A stretch of 8,525 nt of DNA, from contig JAPLRA010000351.1 in the NCBI GenBank assembly GCA_026399445.1, positions 1 through 8,525 on the forward strand. The letters run 5' to 3'. This stretch comes from Sulfuritalea sp. (GTDB lineage Bacteria > Pseudomonadota > Gammaproteobacteria > Burkholderiales > Rhodocyclaceae). The notes beneath the pieces were generated by a model. That model was not told where the DNA came from. It searched no databases and saw only the letters and a list, made by a program, of their open reading frames with translations. Both the position numbers and the translations under genes were made by a program. Shown here in pieces: positions 1 to 6,699 of this stretch. Numbering within the stretch: position 1 is the first letter of the stretch; the number at the start of each line of letters is the position of its first letter.

Positions 1-720
1 GCGGCGGCGGCCGTGTCCGCGTCGGAGGCGGCCGTGGCGGCGGATACCCTCATCGGCCAGGAGATCTGGGCGTATATCCCGACGATGGTGATGCCGAATC
101 TTTACAAGCTCGCCGACAAGAGTTACTCAAACAAGCATCGTTACTTTGTCGATGGCAGCCCAACCAGCGGCGATATCTGCACCAGCAACTGTACCCTGGG
201 CACCGCGACATGGAAGACGATTCTGGTCGGTGCCCTGGGGCGCGGCGGACGCGGCTACTACGCGCTGGACATTACCGATCCGACCAGCCCGAAAGCGCTC
301 TGGGAATTCACCGACGCCAATCTCGGCTATTCCTACGGCAGCCCCCAGATCGCCAAGTTGGCCGACGGTACCTGGGTGGTGCTCGTCAGCTCCGGCTACA
401 ACAACATCCCCAACGAGGATGGCACGGGCGGCGACGGCGTGGGGCGGCTGTTCGTGCTCGACGCGTTCGACGGCACGCTGATCAGAAGCATTTCGACGGG
501 GGTCGGTGATACCACGACCCCGAGCGGCCTGGCGAAGTTCACCGCCCAGGTGATCAGCCCGGACTCGGACAATACGATCGAGGCGGTCTATGGCGGCGAT
601 TTGCTGGGCAATCTCTGGCGTTTCGATGTCAATAACAACCTCGGGGCCGCCGGCTTTGATGCGCAGCTTCTGGCCACGCTGAGGGACGGCTCGGGCAACC
701 CCCAGCCGATCACCAGGTGA
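1..720 (+). pseudogene. pilY1: PilY1-like type IV pilus protein, beta-propeller part (5' cut by window edge, 3' frameshifted)
   Basis: The frame is open from base 1, so the gene starts upstream of the window. The GTG at 13 is an internal Val, not a start. The translation matches the C-terminal beta-propeller of PilY1/PilC: GQEIWAYIP and MPNLYKLADK, then RYFVDGSPTSGDI, GRGGRGYYALDITDP, the GYNNIP blade, GRLFVLDAFDGTLI and GGDLLGNLWRFD. Family knowledge: PilY1 is a secreted, minor-pilin-associated protein at the type IV pilus tip, involved in pilus extension, adhesion and surface sensing. An acidic stretch (NEDGTGGDG) in the GYNN loop might bind a metal, but this is not the canonical PilY1 calcium loop. 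The frame ends at TGA 718-720 just after QPIT, and the homologous sequence resumes in another frame from about 717. The two pieces are therefore one gene with a net -1 shift. Pilin genes such as pilV/W/X often lie upstream of pilY1, outside this window. Confidence 0.85.
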
Positions 721-1418
721 CCTCGATCCCGACTACGGGAGAAAAAATGGTTCTTGTCGGCACCGGCAGCTATCTCGACTTGTCCGATGCGACCAATACC
801 AACACGCAATCCGTGTATGCGATGAAGGATTCGCGCGCGACGGGCGGTACCGCGGGAACGGCGATCTTTGACAACCCGGGTGGTTCGCCGCGATTGGTCG
901 GAACCAGCACGGCAGGATTTGTGCGGCAGATATATACCGAGGAGACCTGTCCTGTCGGTACATCGACCAACATCTGCGACGCCGGGGAACTGGTACGCAC
1001 CGCTACCGCCAATCCGGTCAATTTCGCCTCGCAGAATGGCTGGTTCTTCGATCTGGTGACCAGTTCCGAACGTGCAAATACCGATCTGGCGCTTGGGCTG
1101 GGCGCACTGGTCATCAATACCAACGTGCCCAGCGTGGAGGCGTGTGAGGTGGGTGGGTCGAGCTACCAGTACGGTCTCAACTACCTGACGGGCTCGGCGA
1201 TTGGTGCCACTTCGGGCTCGCCGTTGTCGAAGCGGGTTGTGGGCAAACTGCTGGCCAACCAGCTCGCGTCAAGCCCCACTTTGTTGATGACCTCATCGGG
1301 CAAACTCATTTCGCTCACCGGCCTGGCTGGCGGTGGCGTCTCCATCAACCTGCCGGCATTGCCGCCCGGGGCGTCGATCTCCCGCCGTACCTCGTGGCGC
1401 GAGTTGATCAGGGAGTAA
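717..1418 (+). pseudogene. pilY1: PilY1-like protein, C-terminal part in the shifted frame
   Basis: This is the continuation of the upstream PilY1 fragment and not an independent gene. There is no ribosome binding site at 717, and the translation begins inside a propeller blade (IPTTGEKMVLVGTGSYLD), which in the family follows directly after the QPIT segment. It then carries the blade after the VGTG motif (SVYAMKD), the NGWFFDL segment, the late Cys-GGSSYQYGLNYLTG element and the typical PilY1 tail RRTSWRELIRE before TAA 1416-1418. The tail is what the family usually has, so the 3' end is complete. Cysteines at CPVGTSTNIC and CEVGGSS could form disulfides in the periplasm or outside the cell. 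Whether any full-length protein is made depends on whether the lesion at 715-717 is real. Confidence 0.83.
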
Positions 1419-1456
1419 GGCGGCGTAACTGAGTACTCATCCGCAACCGTAGTCAG

Positions 1457-1490
1457 CAGCGGCACCGGCAACGGTGCCGCTGTTCTTGAT
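1457..1490 (+). terminator. Rho-independent terminator after pilY1
   Basis: There is a perfect 11-bp stem, CAGCGGCACCG at 1457-1467 and CGGTGCCGCTG at 1472-1482. It closes a GCAA tetraloop of the stable GNRA type and is followed by TTCTTGAT. It lies 39 bp after the pilY1 stop and 54 bp before the next start, so it separates pilY1 from the lipoprotein gene. The T-tract is interrupted, so termination may be incomplete. Confidence 0.75.
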
Positions 1491-1543
1491 GGGGCGGGTC
1501 GAACTCAAAACATTTTGACGATTTCTACCCAGAGAACACAGCG

Positions 1544-1957
1544 ATGAAAAAATCTGATGCGTCCGTCCGCTCGATACTGCTGGCGACTGCCATTCTTTTG
1601 CTGGGCAGCGGTTGTGCGAAGGAAGACGTTCCGCCAGCGGCCGCACCGGCGGCTGCAAAACCCATAGTAGTGCTGCCCCCTCCAGTAAGCGCCGAGGCAC
1701 TGACGCTGCTTGAGTTCAAGATCGTGAACAACCCGGCGGGGAAGCCTGTGCTGAAAGGCAGCATCAGCAACGCAACGCCCCAAACGATCAAACTCGCCAC
1801 GGCGACATTCACGCTGTTCGACAAGAAGGGTGTCGAGATCGGCACCAGCATTGCCACTGTGGATAATCTGGAACCGAGATTCGCCTGGACTTTTGAAGCG
1901 CAAATCCTGCAGGAAGGCGTGGCCTCGGCGAAGTTTGCCGGCTTTACCGCCAAGTAG
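1544..1957 (+). CDS. Small lipoprotein with FxLYD-like domain
   Basis: This 137-residue protein has a charged start (MKKSDASVR), a hydrophobic segment (residues 11-20) and LGSGC with Cys24, a signal peptidase II site. The lipobox is slightly off consensus because Gly, not Leu, is at -3. After Cys24 comes an Ala/Pro-rich linker (residues 28-48). Residues about 54-132 resemble the FxLYD beta-sandwich fold: VLKGSISNAT, then ATFTLFDKKGVEIGT, then a DNLEP turn and WTFEAQI. Such domains occur in secreted or envelope proteins with no defined enzymatic role; I cannot assign a function. With Ala at +2, outer-membrane sorting is expected. Upstream sequence gives only a weak AGAG-like ribosome site. The pilY1 terminator precedes it, so it probably has its own promoter, but I could not identify one. 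Lipoprotein confidence is high; the domain call is moderate. Confidence 0.8.
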   Translation: MKKSDASVRSILLATAILLLGSGCAKEDVPPAAAPAAAKPIVVLPPPVSAEALTLLEFKIVNNPAGKPVLKGSISNATPQTIKLATATFTLFDKKGVEIGTSIATVDNLEPRFAWTFEAQILQEGVASAKFAGFTAK

Positions 1958-2056
1958 TCCCCAGCGCCAGGCTTGCTCATGCCGGACACCGCGCGGCCAA
2001 TCGATGCTCGACACGAACGGGCTGCCGCCGCGCTTCTGGTCGGGTAGCATCCGCCT

Positions 2057-3082
2057 ATGATGAACAAAGCGAGCGGCCGCAAGGCCGAAAATCGCCGATT
2101 CCTGATTGCCCTGGCCATCTCGCTGTCGCTGCACGCGGCGGTGCTGTGGAAGTTCGGCATGCTGCCGCCCGGATTGCCGGGCACACACAGCGGCCCGTTG
2201 CAGGTGAGGTTGGCAGCTCCCGCGGCGAAATCCATGGTGCCCGTCGAGGTGCAGGAAAGTGTCTTGCCCGAGGGAATTCCCGCACCGCAGCAGGTCAGGA
2301 TAGCCGCCGACGACCCGGTCCGGGTCACTGCTCCGGTGGTTCCGAACGTCGCAGCTGAAGTCGCGATTGTTGTGCCGGCCCCGCGCATCTCGGCCGCCAC
2401 GCCGGAGGCAGCGGCTCAACCTGCCGGGCAGCCGCGATCGGGGTCGGCCGGCGCCGCAAGGCGGGTGGAAATCGAGTTCGAAATATTCTCGGGCGCGGAT
2501 CGGCAACCGATGGGCAAGGGCCGGCACCTGTACCTATCGGCTGACCGGTCGTTCGGCATCAGCATCAAACAGATGTCCAAGCCGGACGAGGCCCCCCAGG
2601 CCACATTCTGGCAACTGGAGATTTCGGGGCAAATCGACAGGCAGGGCCTGAGTCCTTTGGTCTATCAGCTGCAGGGGGCGCTGCCCGAACGCTTCATTTC
2701 GCTGAAGGAAGCTGCCGGCGCCTCGTCTTCGCAGCCCGGCAAGACACGCAGCGGACGCATGCCCGACGGCATCCTGGATCGTCAAAGCCTGCTCTACCAG
2801 TTCATGCTGGCGCCGCCCTCGAATAGCGGCGGCAAGTTGTGGCTCACGGATGGCGTGAAAAATGCCCTTTATTCCTACAGCATCGCGGGATACGAGTCTC
2901 TTACCATCCCCGCCATAGGGAATGTGCAGGTGATGAAACTGGTTTTTTCCACGGCAGGCAGTCCCGAAACCATTGAACTGTGGCTAATCCCCGACAAGCG
3001 CTACCTGCCCGCCAAGATGCGTCATACAGACAGGCTCGGCGTTGTCACCGAGCAGGTGGTGGTGTCGCTCGATTTAAACTAG
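2057..3082 (+). CDS. Membrane-anchored DUF3108 domain protein with TonB-like N-terminus
   Basis: A 341-residue protein of unknown function. Residues 15-31 form one transmembrane segment containing SLSLHAAVLW, like the TonB N-terminal anchor, preceded by Arg/Lys residues so that the rest should be periplasmic. Residues about 45-135 are a low-complexity Pro/Ala/Val linker. Residues about 137-341 match the DUF3108 fold: VEIEFEIFSG, then FWQLEISGQIDRQGLSPLVY, RQSLLYQFML, WLTDGVKNALYSYSIAG and the closing ELWLIPDKRYLPAKMRHTDRLG followed by a beta strand. Family knowledge: DUF3108 proteins are common in betaproteobacteria and are proposed to be envelope beta-barrel or lipocalin-like proteins; their substrate is unknown. 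The start has two ATGs in tandem and no clear Shine-Dalgarno, but the membrane segment requires a start here. It lies 99 bp after the lipoprotein gene, so co-transcription is possible. The frame is intact; the IS begins 11 bp after its stop. Confidence 0.85.
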   Translation: MMNKASGRKAENRRFLIALAISLSLHAAVLWKFGMLPPGLPGTHSGPLQVRLAAPAAKSMVPVEVQESVLPEGIPAPQQVRIAADDPVRVTAPVVPNVAAEVAIVVPAPRISAATPEAAAQPAGQPRSGSAGAARRVEIEFEIFSGADRQPMGKGRHLYLSADRSFGISIKQMSKPDEAPQATFWQLEISGQIDRQGLSPLVYQLQGALPERFISLKEAAGASSSQPGKTRSGRMPDGILDRQSLLYQFMLAPPSNSGGKLWLTDGVKNALYSYSIAGYESLTIPAIGNVQVMKLVFSTAGSPETIELWLIPDKRYLPAKMRHTDRLGVVTEQVVVSLDLN

Positions 3083-3093
3083 TTGTACGTCAC

Positions 3094-3111
3094 CAGTAGT
3101 GTCCCAACGTT
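3094..3111 (+). repeat. Left terminal inverted repeat of the IS
   Basis: CAGTAGTGTCCCAACGTT is the exact reverse complement of 4395-4412. The next base outward on each side (C3093 and T4413) no longer pairs, which fixes the IS boundary. Confidence 0.92.
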
Positions 3112-3232
3112 CTCACGCTGGGGTCGTATAACAAGTTGAAGGATTGAGGATATTCCGTGTTCGAAGCTGGTCTCGATTTGAACGTCGCTCGTAGCATTCT
3201 GGGTTCTTCCAACCGGACTGCGGGTGTCGCCA

Positions 3233-4396
3233 ATGAACACGGGCAAACTCGTTTTTGCACAGGTCATGGCGCATCTGCCGCTGACCACATTTCGCCGCTG
3301 TGTTGCCCGCTACGACGGGGAACACAAGGTCAAGCACTTCACCTGTCTCGACCAGTATCTGTGCATGGCGTTCGCGCAACTGACCTATCGGGAGAGTCTG
3401 CGCGACATCGAAGCCTGCCTGCGCAGTCAGGCGGCCAAGCTTTACCACATGGGTTTCCGCAGCACAGTAGCGAGGAACACGCTGGCCAACGCCAACGCGG
3501 TTCGCGACTGGCGCATCCATGCCGACTTCGCGCAAAGTCTGATCAGCATTGCACGCAAGCTTTACGCCGAAGAGCCCTTTGGTGTCGATCTGTCCAATAC
3601 CGTGTATGCCCTCGATGCGACGACCATCGACCTGTGTCTGTCGGTGTTCCCGTGGGCGCCGTTCCGCTCCACCAAGGCGGCGGTGAAGATGCATACCTTG
3701 CTCGACCTGCGCGGCAACATCCCCAGCTTCATTCACATCAGCGACGGCAAGTGGCACGAGGTCAATGTCTTCGACATGCTGGTGCCGGAGGCTGGCGCTT
3801 TCTACATCATGGATCGCGGCTACATCGACTTCGAGCAGCTGCATCGCTTGCATCAGGCCGGGAGCTTCTATGTCATTCGCGCCAAGTCGAACCTGCGCTT
3901 CCAGCGCCGGTACTCCCTGGAATCGGATCGAGCGGCCGGCATCATCTGCGATCAGATCGGCACACTGACGGGCTTCTATTCGACTCAGGACTACCCAACA
4001 CCGCTGCGCCGGGTTCGCATCAAGGACGACGAGGGCAAAACACTGGTTTTCCTGACGAACAACATCGACCTGCCGGCGCGAACCATCGCCGAGCTGTATC
4101 GCTGCCGGTGGCAGGTCGAGTTGTTCTTCAAGTGGATCAAACAGCATCTGCGTATCAAGTCCTTCTTCGGTACTTCGGAGAATGCGGTGAAGTCCCAGAT
4201 CTGGATCGCCGTCTCCGTTTATGTGCTCGTCGCCATCTTGAAGAAGCGACTGAAACTTTCTGCCTCGCTCTACGAAATCCTACAAATCCTGAGTCTCACC
4301 ATGTTTGAGCGAACTCCATTGGATCAGCTACTTGCTCGTACTCCACCTTCATCAGATCTACTGGAAAATCCCAACCAGTTGATCTTGTTCGATTAA
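3233..4396 (+). CDS. IS4-family DDE transposase
   Basis: A 387-residue transposase that catalyses cut-and-paste movement of the surrounding IS. Counting from ATG 3233, the N-terminal part (MNTGKLVFAQVMAHLP, then FRRCVARYDG) is the DUF4372-like domain that opens many IS4 transposases. The catalytic triad is visible: Asp128 in YALDATTIDL, Asp194 in YIMDRGYIDF and Glu296 in the YREK signature (Tyr289, Arg292, Glu296, Lys303: YRCRWQVELFFKWIK). About 100 residues separate the second Asp from the Glu, as expected for the IS4 beta-strand insertion. The length is normal and the frame intact, so it may be active. A GTG at 3224 would add three residues; I prefer ATG 3233 because homologues begin MN-GK-VFAQ. 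There are 121 bp between the left repeat and this start, where its promoter should lie. The stop is only 27 bp from the ETF-QO start. Confidence 0.93.
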   Translation: MNTGKLVFAQVMAHLPLTTFRRCVARYDGEHKVKHFTCLDQYLCMAFAQLTYRESLRDIEACLRSQAAKLYHMGFRSTVARNTLANANAVRDWRIHADFAQSLISIARKLYAEEPFGVDLSNTVYALDATTIDLCLSVFPWAPFRSTKAAVKMHTLLDLRGNIPSFIHISDGKWHEVNVFDMLVPEAGAFYIMDRGYIDFEQLHRLHQAGSFYVIRAKSNLRFQRRYSLESDRAAGIICDQIGTLTGFYSTQDYPTPLRRVRIKDDEGKTLVFLTNNIDLPARTIAELYRCRWQVELFFKWIKQHLRIKSFFGTSENAVKSQIWIAVSVYVLVAILKKRLKLSASLYEILQILSLTMFERTPLDQLLARTPPSSDLLENPNQLILFD

Positions 4397-4412
4397 CGTT
4401 GGGACACTACTG
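4395..4412 (+). repeat. Right terminal inverted repeat of the IS
   Basis: AACGTTGGGACACTACTG pairs base for base with 3094-3111. It contains the last two bases of the transposase stop codon and ends two bases before the GAGG ribosome site of the ETF-QO gene. Confidence 0.92.
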
Positions 4413-4423
4413 TCGAGGTCAGC

Positions 4424-5923
4424 ATGCAGCGCGAATCCATGGAGTTCGACGTCGTCATCGTAGGCGGTGGTCCCGCCGGTCTTGCCGCCGCGATTCGTCT
4501 GAAGCAGATCAATGCCGAAATCAACGTCTGCCTGATCGAAAAGGGCTCCGAAATCGGTGCCCACATTCTTTCCGGCGCGGTAATGGATCCGCGCGCACTG
4601 ACGGAGTTGATCCCCGACTGGCAGGCGCAGGGCGCACCCATGGACACGGTGGTGACGCGCGACCGCTTCGCCTTCCTGACACAACACGGCTTCGTCGATC
4701 TGCCCACGATTCTTCTGCCGGGCTGCTTCCAGAATCACGGCAACTACGTCATCAGCCTGGGCCAGCTTTGCCGCTGGCTGGGCGCGCAGGCCGAGGCGCT
4801 GGGCGTCGAGATCTACCCCGGCTTCGCCGGCGCCGAAGGCTGCCGCGGCCATCTGGGCAAGCAGGTCGAGGAAAAATTCAATCTGCGGGCTGAATCCGAT
4901 CCGCAAACCTACGCCCTCGGCATCAAGGAACTGTGGGAAGTCGATCCAGAGCAGCACGAGAAAGGTCTCGTGATGCACACCTTCGGCTGGCCGATGAAGT
5001 CCGACACCTACGGCGGCGGCTTCATCTACCATTTCGGCGACAACCTCGTGTCGGTCGGCCTCGTCACCGGACTCGGCTACAGCAATCCCTTCCTCTCGCC
5101 CTTCGAGGAAATGCAGCGCATGAAGACTCATCCGCAGATCGGGCCGCTATTCAAGGGCGCCAAGCGCCTTGCCTACGGCGCCCGCGCGCTGGCAGCAGGC
5201 GGCTTGCAGTCTTTGCCCAAGCTCGACTTCCCCGGCGGCGCATTGATCGGCGACGACGCCGGCATGCTGGTCGCCTCGCGCATCAAGGGCAGCCACGCCG
5301 CAATCAAGAGCGGCATGCTGGCAGGCGAAGCAGCGGCCGCCGCACTGGCTGCCGGTCGCGCCAACGACGCACTGACAGCCTACCCGGAAGCATTCCGTGA
5401 TTCGTGGCTCCACGAAGAACTCCACACCGCGCGCAACTTCAAGCCGTGGATGGCCAAGGGCCTATGGACCGGCTCGGTGATGTTCGGCATCGACCAGGTA
5501 CTGTTGCGTGGCAAGGCACCGTGGACCCTGCACAACTCCGCCGACCACCTGAAGCTCAAGCCGGCCGCCGAATGCAAGCCGATCATCTACCCGAAACCCG
5601 ATGGCGTGCTGACCTTCGACCGGCTCTCTTCCGTATTCCTCTCCAACACCAACCACGAGGAAGACCAGCCCTGCCACCTGCAGTTGAAAGACCCCGGTGT
5701 GCCGATCAGCACCAACCTCGCGCTTTACGATGCTCCCGAGCAGCGCTACTGCCCTGCCGGCGTCTACGAAATCCTGCGTGACGACGACGGCGGCAATCCA
5801 CGCCTGCAGATCAATGCGCAGAACTGCGTGCATTGCAAGACCTGCGACATCAAGGATCCGACGCAGAACATCAACTGGGTGGTTCCGCAGGGCGGCGAAG
5901 GGCCGATCTACACGCAGATGTAG
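4424..5923 (+). CDS. Electron transfer flavoprotein-ubiquinone oxidoreductase (internally deleted)
   Basis: ETF-QO passes electrons from reduced ETF (fed by acyl-CoA and other dehydrogenases) through FAD and a 4Fe-4S cluster to ubiquinone at the membrane. Visible landmarks: FAD-binding VVIVGGGPAGL (residues 10-20), GAHILSGAVMDPRAL, GNYVISLGQLCRWL, EGCRGHLGKQ (138-147), TYGGGFIYHFGDN, KIDFPGGALIGDDAG-like FAD/quinone segment, KGSHAAIKSGMLAGEAA, SSVFLSNTNHEEDQPCHL and the C-terminal cluster ligands Cys443, Cys468, Cys471 and Cys474 (CPAGVYE and CVHCKTC). A GAGG Shine-Dalgarno at 4415-4418, five bases before ATG 4424, supports the start. The protein is 499 residues; family members are about 545-555. 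The shortfall maps to one place: YPGFAGAE (to 138) joins directly to GCRGHL, where relatives have about 45-48 more residues. The frame is kept, but that segment belongs to the FAD-domain core, so activity is doubtful. The IS lies immediately upstream and may have displaced its promoter. Confidence 0.92.
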   Translation: MQRESMEFDVVIVGGGPAGLAAAIRLKQINAEINVCLIEKGSEIGAHILSGAVMDPRALTELIPDWQAQGAPMDTVVTRDRFAFLTQHGFVDLPTILLPGCFQNHGNYVISLGQLCRWLGAQAEALGVEIYPGFAGAEGCRGHLGKQVEEKFNLRAESDPQTYALGIKELWEVDPEQHEKGLVMHTFGWPMKSDTYGGGFIYHFGDNLVSVGLVTGLGYSNPFLSPFEEMQRMKTHPQIGPLFKGAKRLAYGARALAAGGLQSLPKLDFPGGALIGDDAGMLVASRIKGSHAAIKSGMLAGEAAAAALAAGRANDALTAYPEAFRDSWLHEELHTARNFKPWMAKGLWTGSVMFGIDQVLLRGKAPWTLHNSADHLKLKPAAECKPIIYPKPDGVLTFDRLSSVFLSNTNHEEDQPCHLQLKDPGVPISTNLALYDAPEQRYCPAGVYEILRDDDGGNPRLQINAQNCVHCKTCDIKDPTQNINWVVPQGGEGPIYTQM

Positions 5924-5963
5924 GAACCCCCCGGCGCCGACCGGATCGGTCAGCGCAAGCCGT

Positions 5964-6252
5964 CTAAAGCCTGAAGGAACCGATCGAGGCGGAAAGCCCC
6001 TGGGCAAGTTGCTCCAGTTGATGGGCTGCCGTCGCCGCGAGTTCGGCCGAGGCATTGTTTGCCTCCACCATGGTGGCGATCTTTTCCACGTTCCGCGCAA
6101 TCTCGGTGCTGGCCGCGTTCTGTTCCCGAAGTGAATTCGTGATGTCGTTGACGACGCCTACGACGCGCTGGGCGCCGCTCTGGATTTCAACGATCGACGA
6201 TCCTGCCTGTTGCGCCAACGCTGTGCCGGAGCGCACCTGCTCCCGCCACCAT
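5964..6252 (-). pseudogene. Methyl-accepting chemotaxis protein, C-terminal fragment
   Basis: This is the third reading-frame segment of a broken chemoreceptor, read leftward. It carries VRSGTALAQQAG, then EIQSGAQRVVGVVNDITNSLREQNAASTEIARNVEKIATMVEANNASA and ends QLEQLAQGLSASIGSFRL with TAG at 5966-5964. This is the descending helix of the MCP signalling hairpin with its C-terminal methylation-helix region, ending as many betaproteobacterial MCPs do, without a CheR-tethering NWETF tail. It joins the preceding segment near 6243, where the frame changes by a net loss of two bases (or a gain of one). It has no start or ribosome site of its own; GTG 6236 is an internal Val. The stop is 40 bp from the stop of the convergent ETF-QO gene. 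Confidence 0.85.
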
Positions 6253-6699
6253 GCTTTGCACCGCAGTTCGGGTGCCGCTCTGTATCTTCTCGACGGTCGA
6301 CGCGATCTCCTGGGTCGACAACGAAGTGCGTTCAGCGAGCTTTCTTACCTCGTCGGCTACCACCGCGAAGCCACGCCCCTGTTCGCCCGCACGCGCCGCC
6401 TCAATGGCGGCATTGAGCGCCAGCAGGTTGGTCTGGTCCGCAATTTCCTTGATGACGTTAACCACCGCAGAAATCTCCTTCGACTGCTGTTCGAGCGTGC
6501 TGATGATTGCCGAGGAGGCCTCGACGGAATCGGCGATCTTGCTCATTTCCGACGCGGCATCGTGGATGACTTCGCTGCCCTTGCGCGACAAGTCTTGGGA
6601 ATGGACCGACAGGGTGTGGGCCTCGCTGGCGCTGTCTGCGATCTGACCGATTCCGACGGTCATCTGCTCCACGGCGGCGGCTGTGGAACTCGTTGCCTC
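6187..6699 (-). pseudogene. Methyl-accepting chemotaxis protein, signalling-core fragment
   Basis: This is the second segment of the broken chemoreceptor. It begins at the lesion near 6697 with ATSSTAAAVEQMTVGIGQIADSA and runs through the methylation helix to the highly conserved hairpin tip: IADQTNLLALNAAIEAARAG, then EQGRGFAVVADEVRKLAERTS. In the family this tip binds CheA and CheW and sets kinase activity. The authentic frame continues to about 6243 (KIQSGTRTAVQSMVAG), after which this frame reads nonsense to a stop at 6187. The ATG at 6672 (MEQMTV) is internal, with no Shine-Dalgarno. If translated alone the fragment would lack membrane anchor and sensor. Confidence 0.88.

Larger units (their letters stand above)
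3094..4412 (+). mobile_element. Complete IS4-family insertion sequence, 1319 bp
   Basis: The element is bounded by perfect 18-bp terminal inverted repeats and carries a single transposase gene that fills most of it; the transposase stop codon TAA overlaps the right repeat by two bases. Size, single ORF, inverted repeats and the YREK signature fit the IS4 family. I cannot name the specific IS. Flanks are CGTCAC on the left and TCGAGG on the right, with no direct target duplication in the 15 bases on either side, although IS4-type elements usually make one. It fills the gap between the DUF3108 gene (stop 3082) and the ETF-QO gene (ribosome site 4415-4418), interrupting neither coding region. 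Confidence 0.9.

Noticed and set aside
705..725. Programmed frameshifting or phase variation in pilY1
   Set aside because: No slippery heptamer, homopolymer run or tandem repeat is present at the site; a simple deletion or sequence error is the simpler explanation.
717..1418. A separate gene starting at GTG 717 after pilY1
   Set aside because: No ribosome site, start within a propeller blade, and direct continuation of PilY1 homology show it is the frameshifted 3' part of the same gene.
1505..2527. Long minus-strand open frames across the lipoprotein and DUF3108 genes
   Set aside because: They cover two well-supported plus-strand genes, have Arg/Cys-rich unnatural composition and no recognisable domain or ribosome site.
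3127..3132. TATAAC as a -10 element for the transposase
   Set aside because: No acceptable -35 hexamer lies 16-18 bp upstream; the sequence there is the terminal repeat.
3113..4147. Long minus-strand open frame (344 codons) antisense to the transposase
   Set aside because: It is the reverse shadow of a GC-rich coding region; the translation resembles no family I know, and the plus-strand DDE transposase explains the sequence fully.
4358..5131. Minus-strand frame of 257 codons over the IS end and ETF-QO
   Set aside because: Shadow of ETF-QO; it crosses the IS boundary, which a real older gene would not do by chance.
5936..5953. Small hairpin GACCG-GAT-CGGTC between the convergent ETF-QO and chemoreceptor ends
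   Set aside because: Only five base pairs and no T-tract on either side, so I do not call it a bidirectional terminator.
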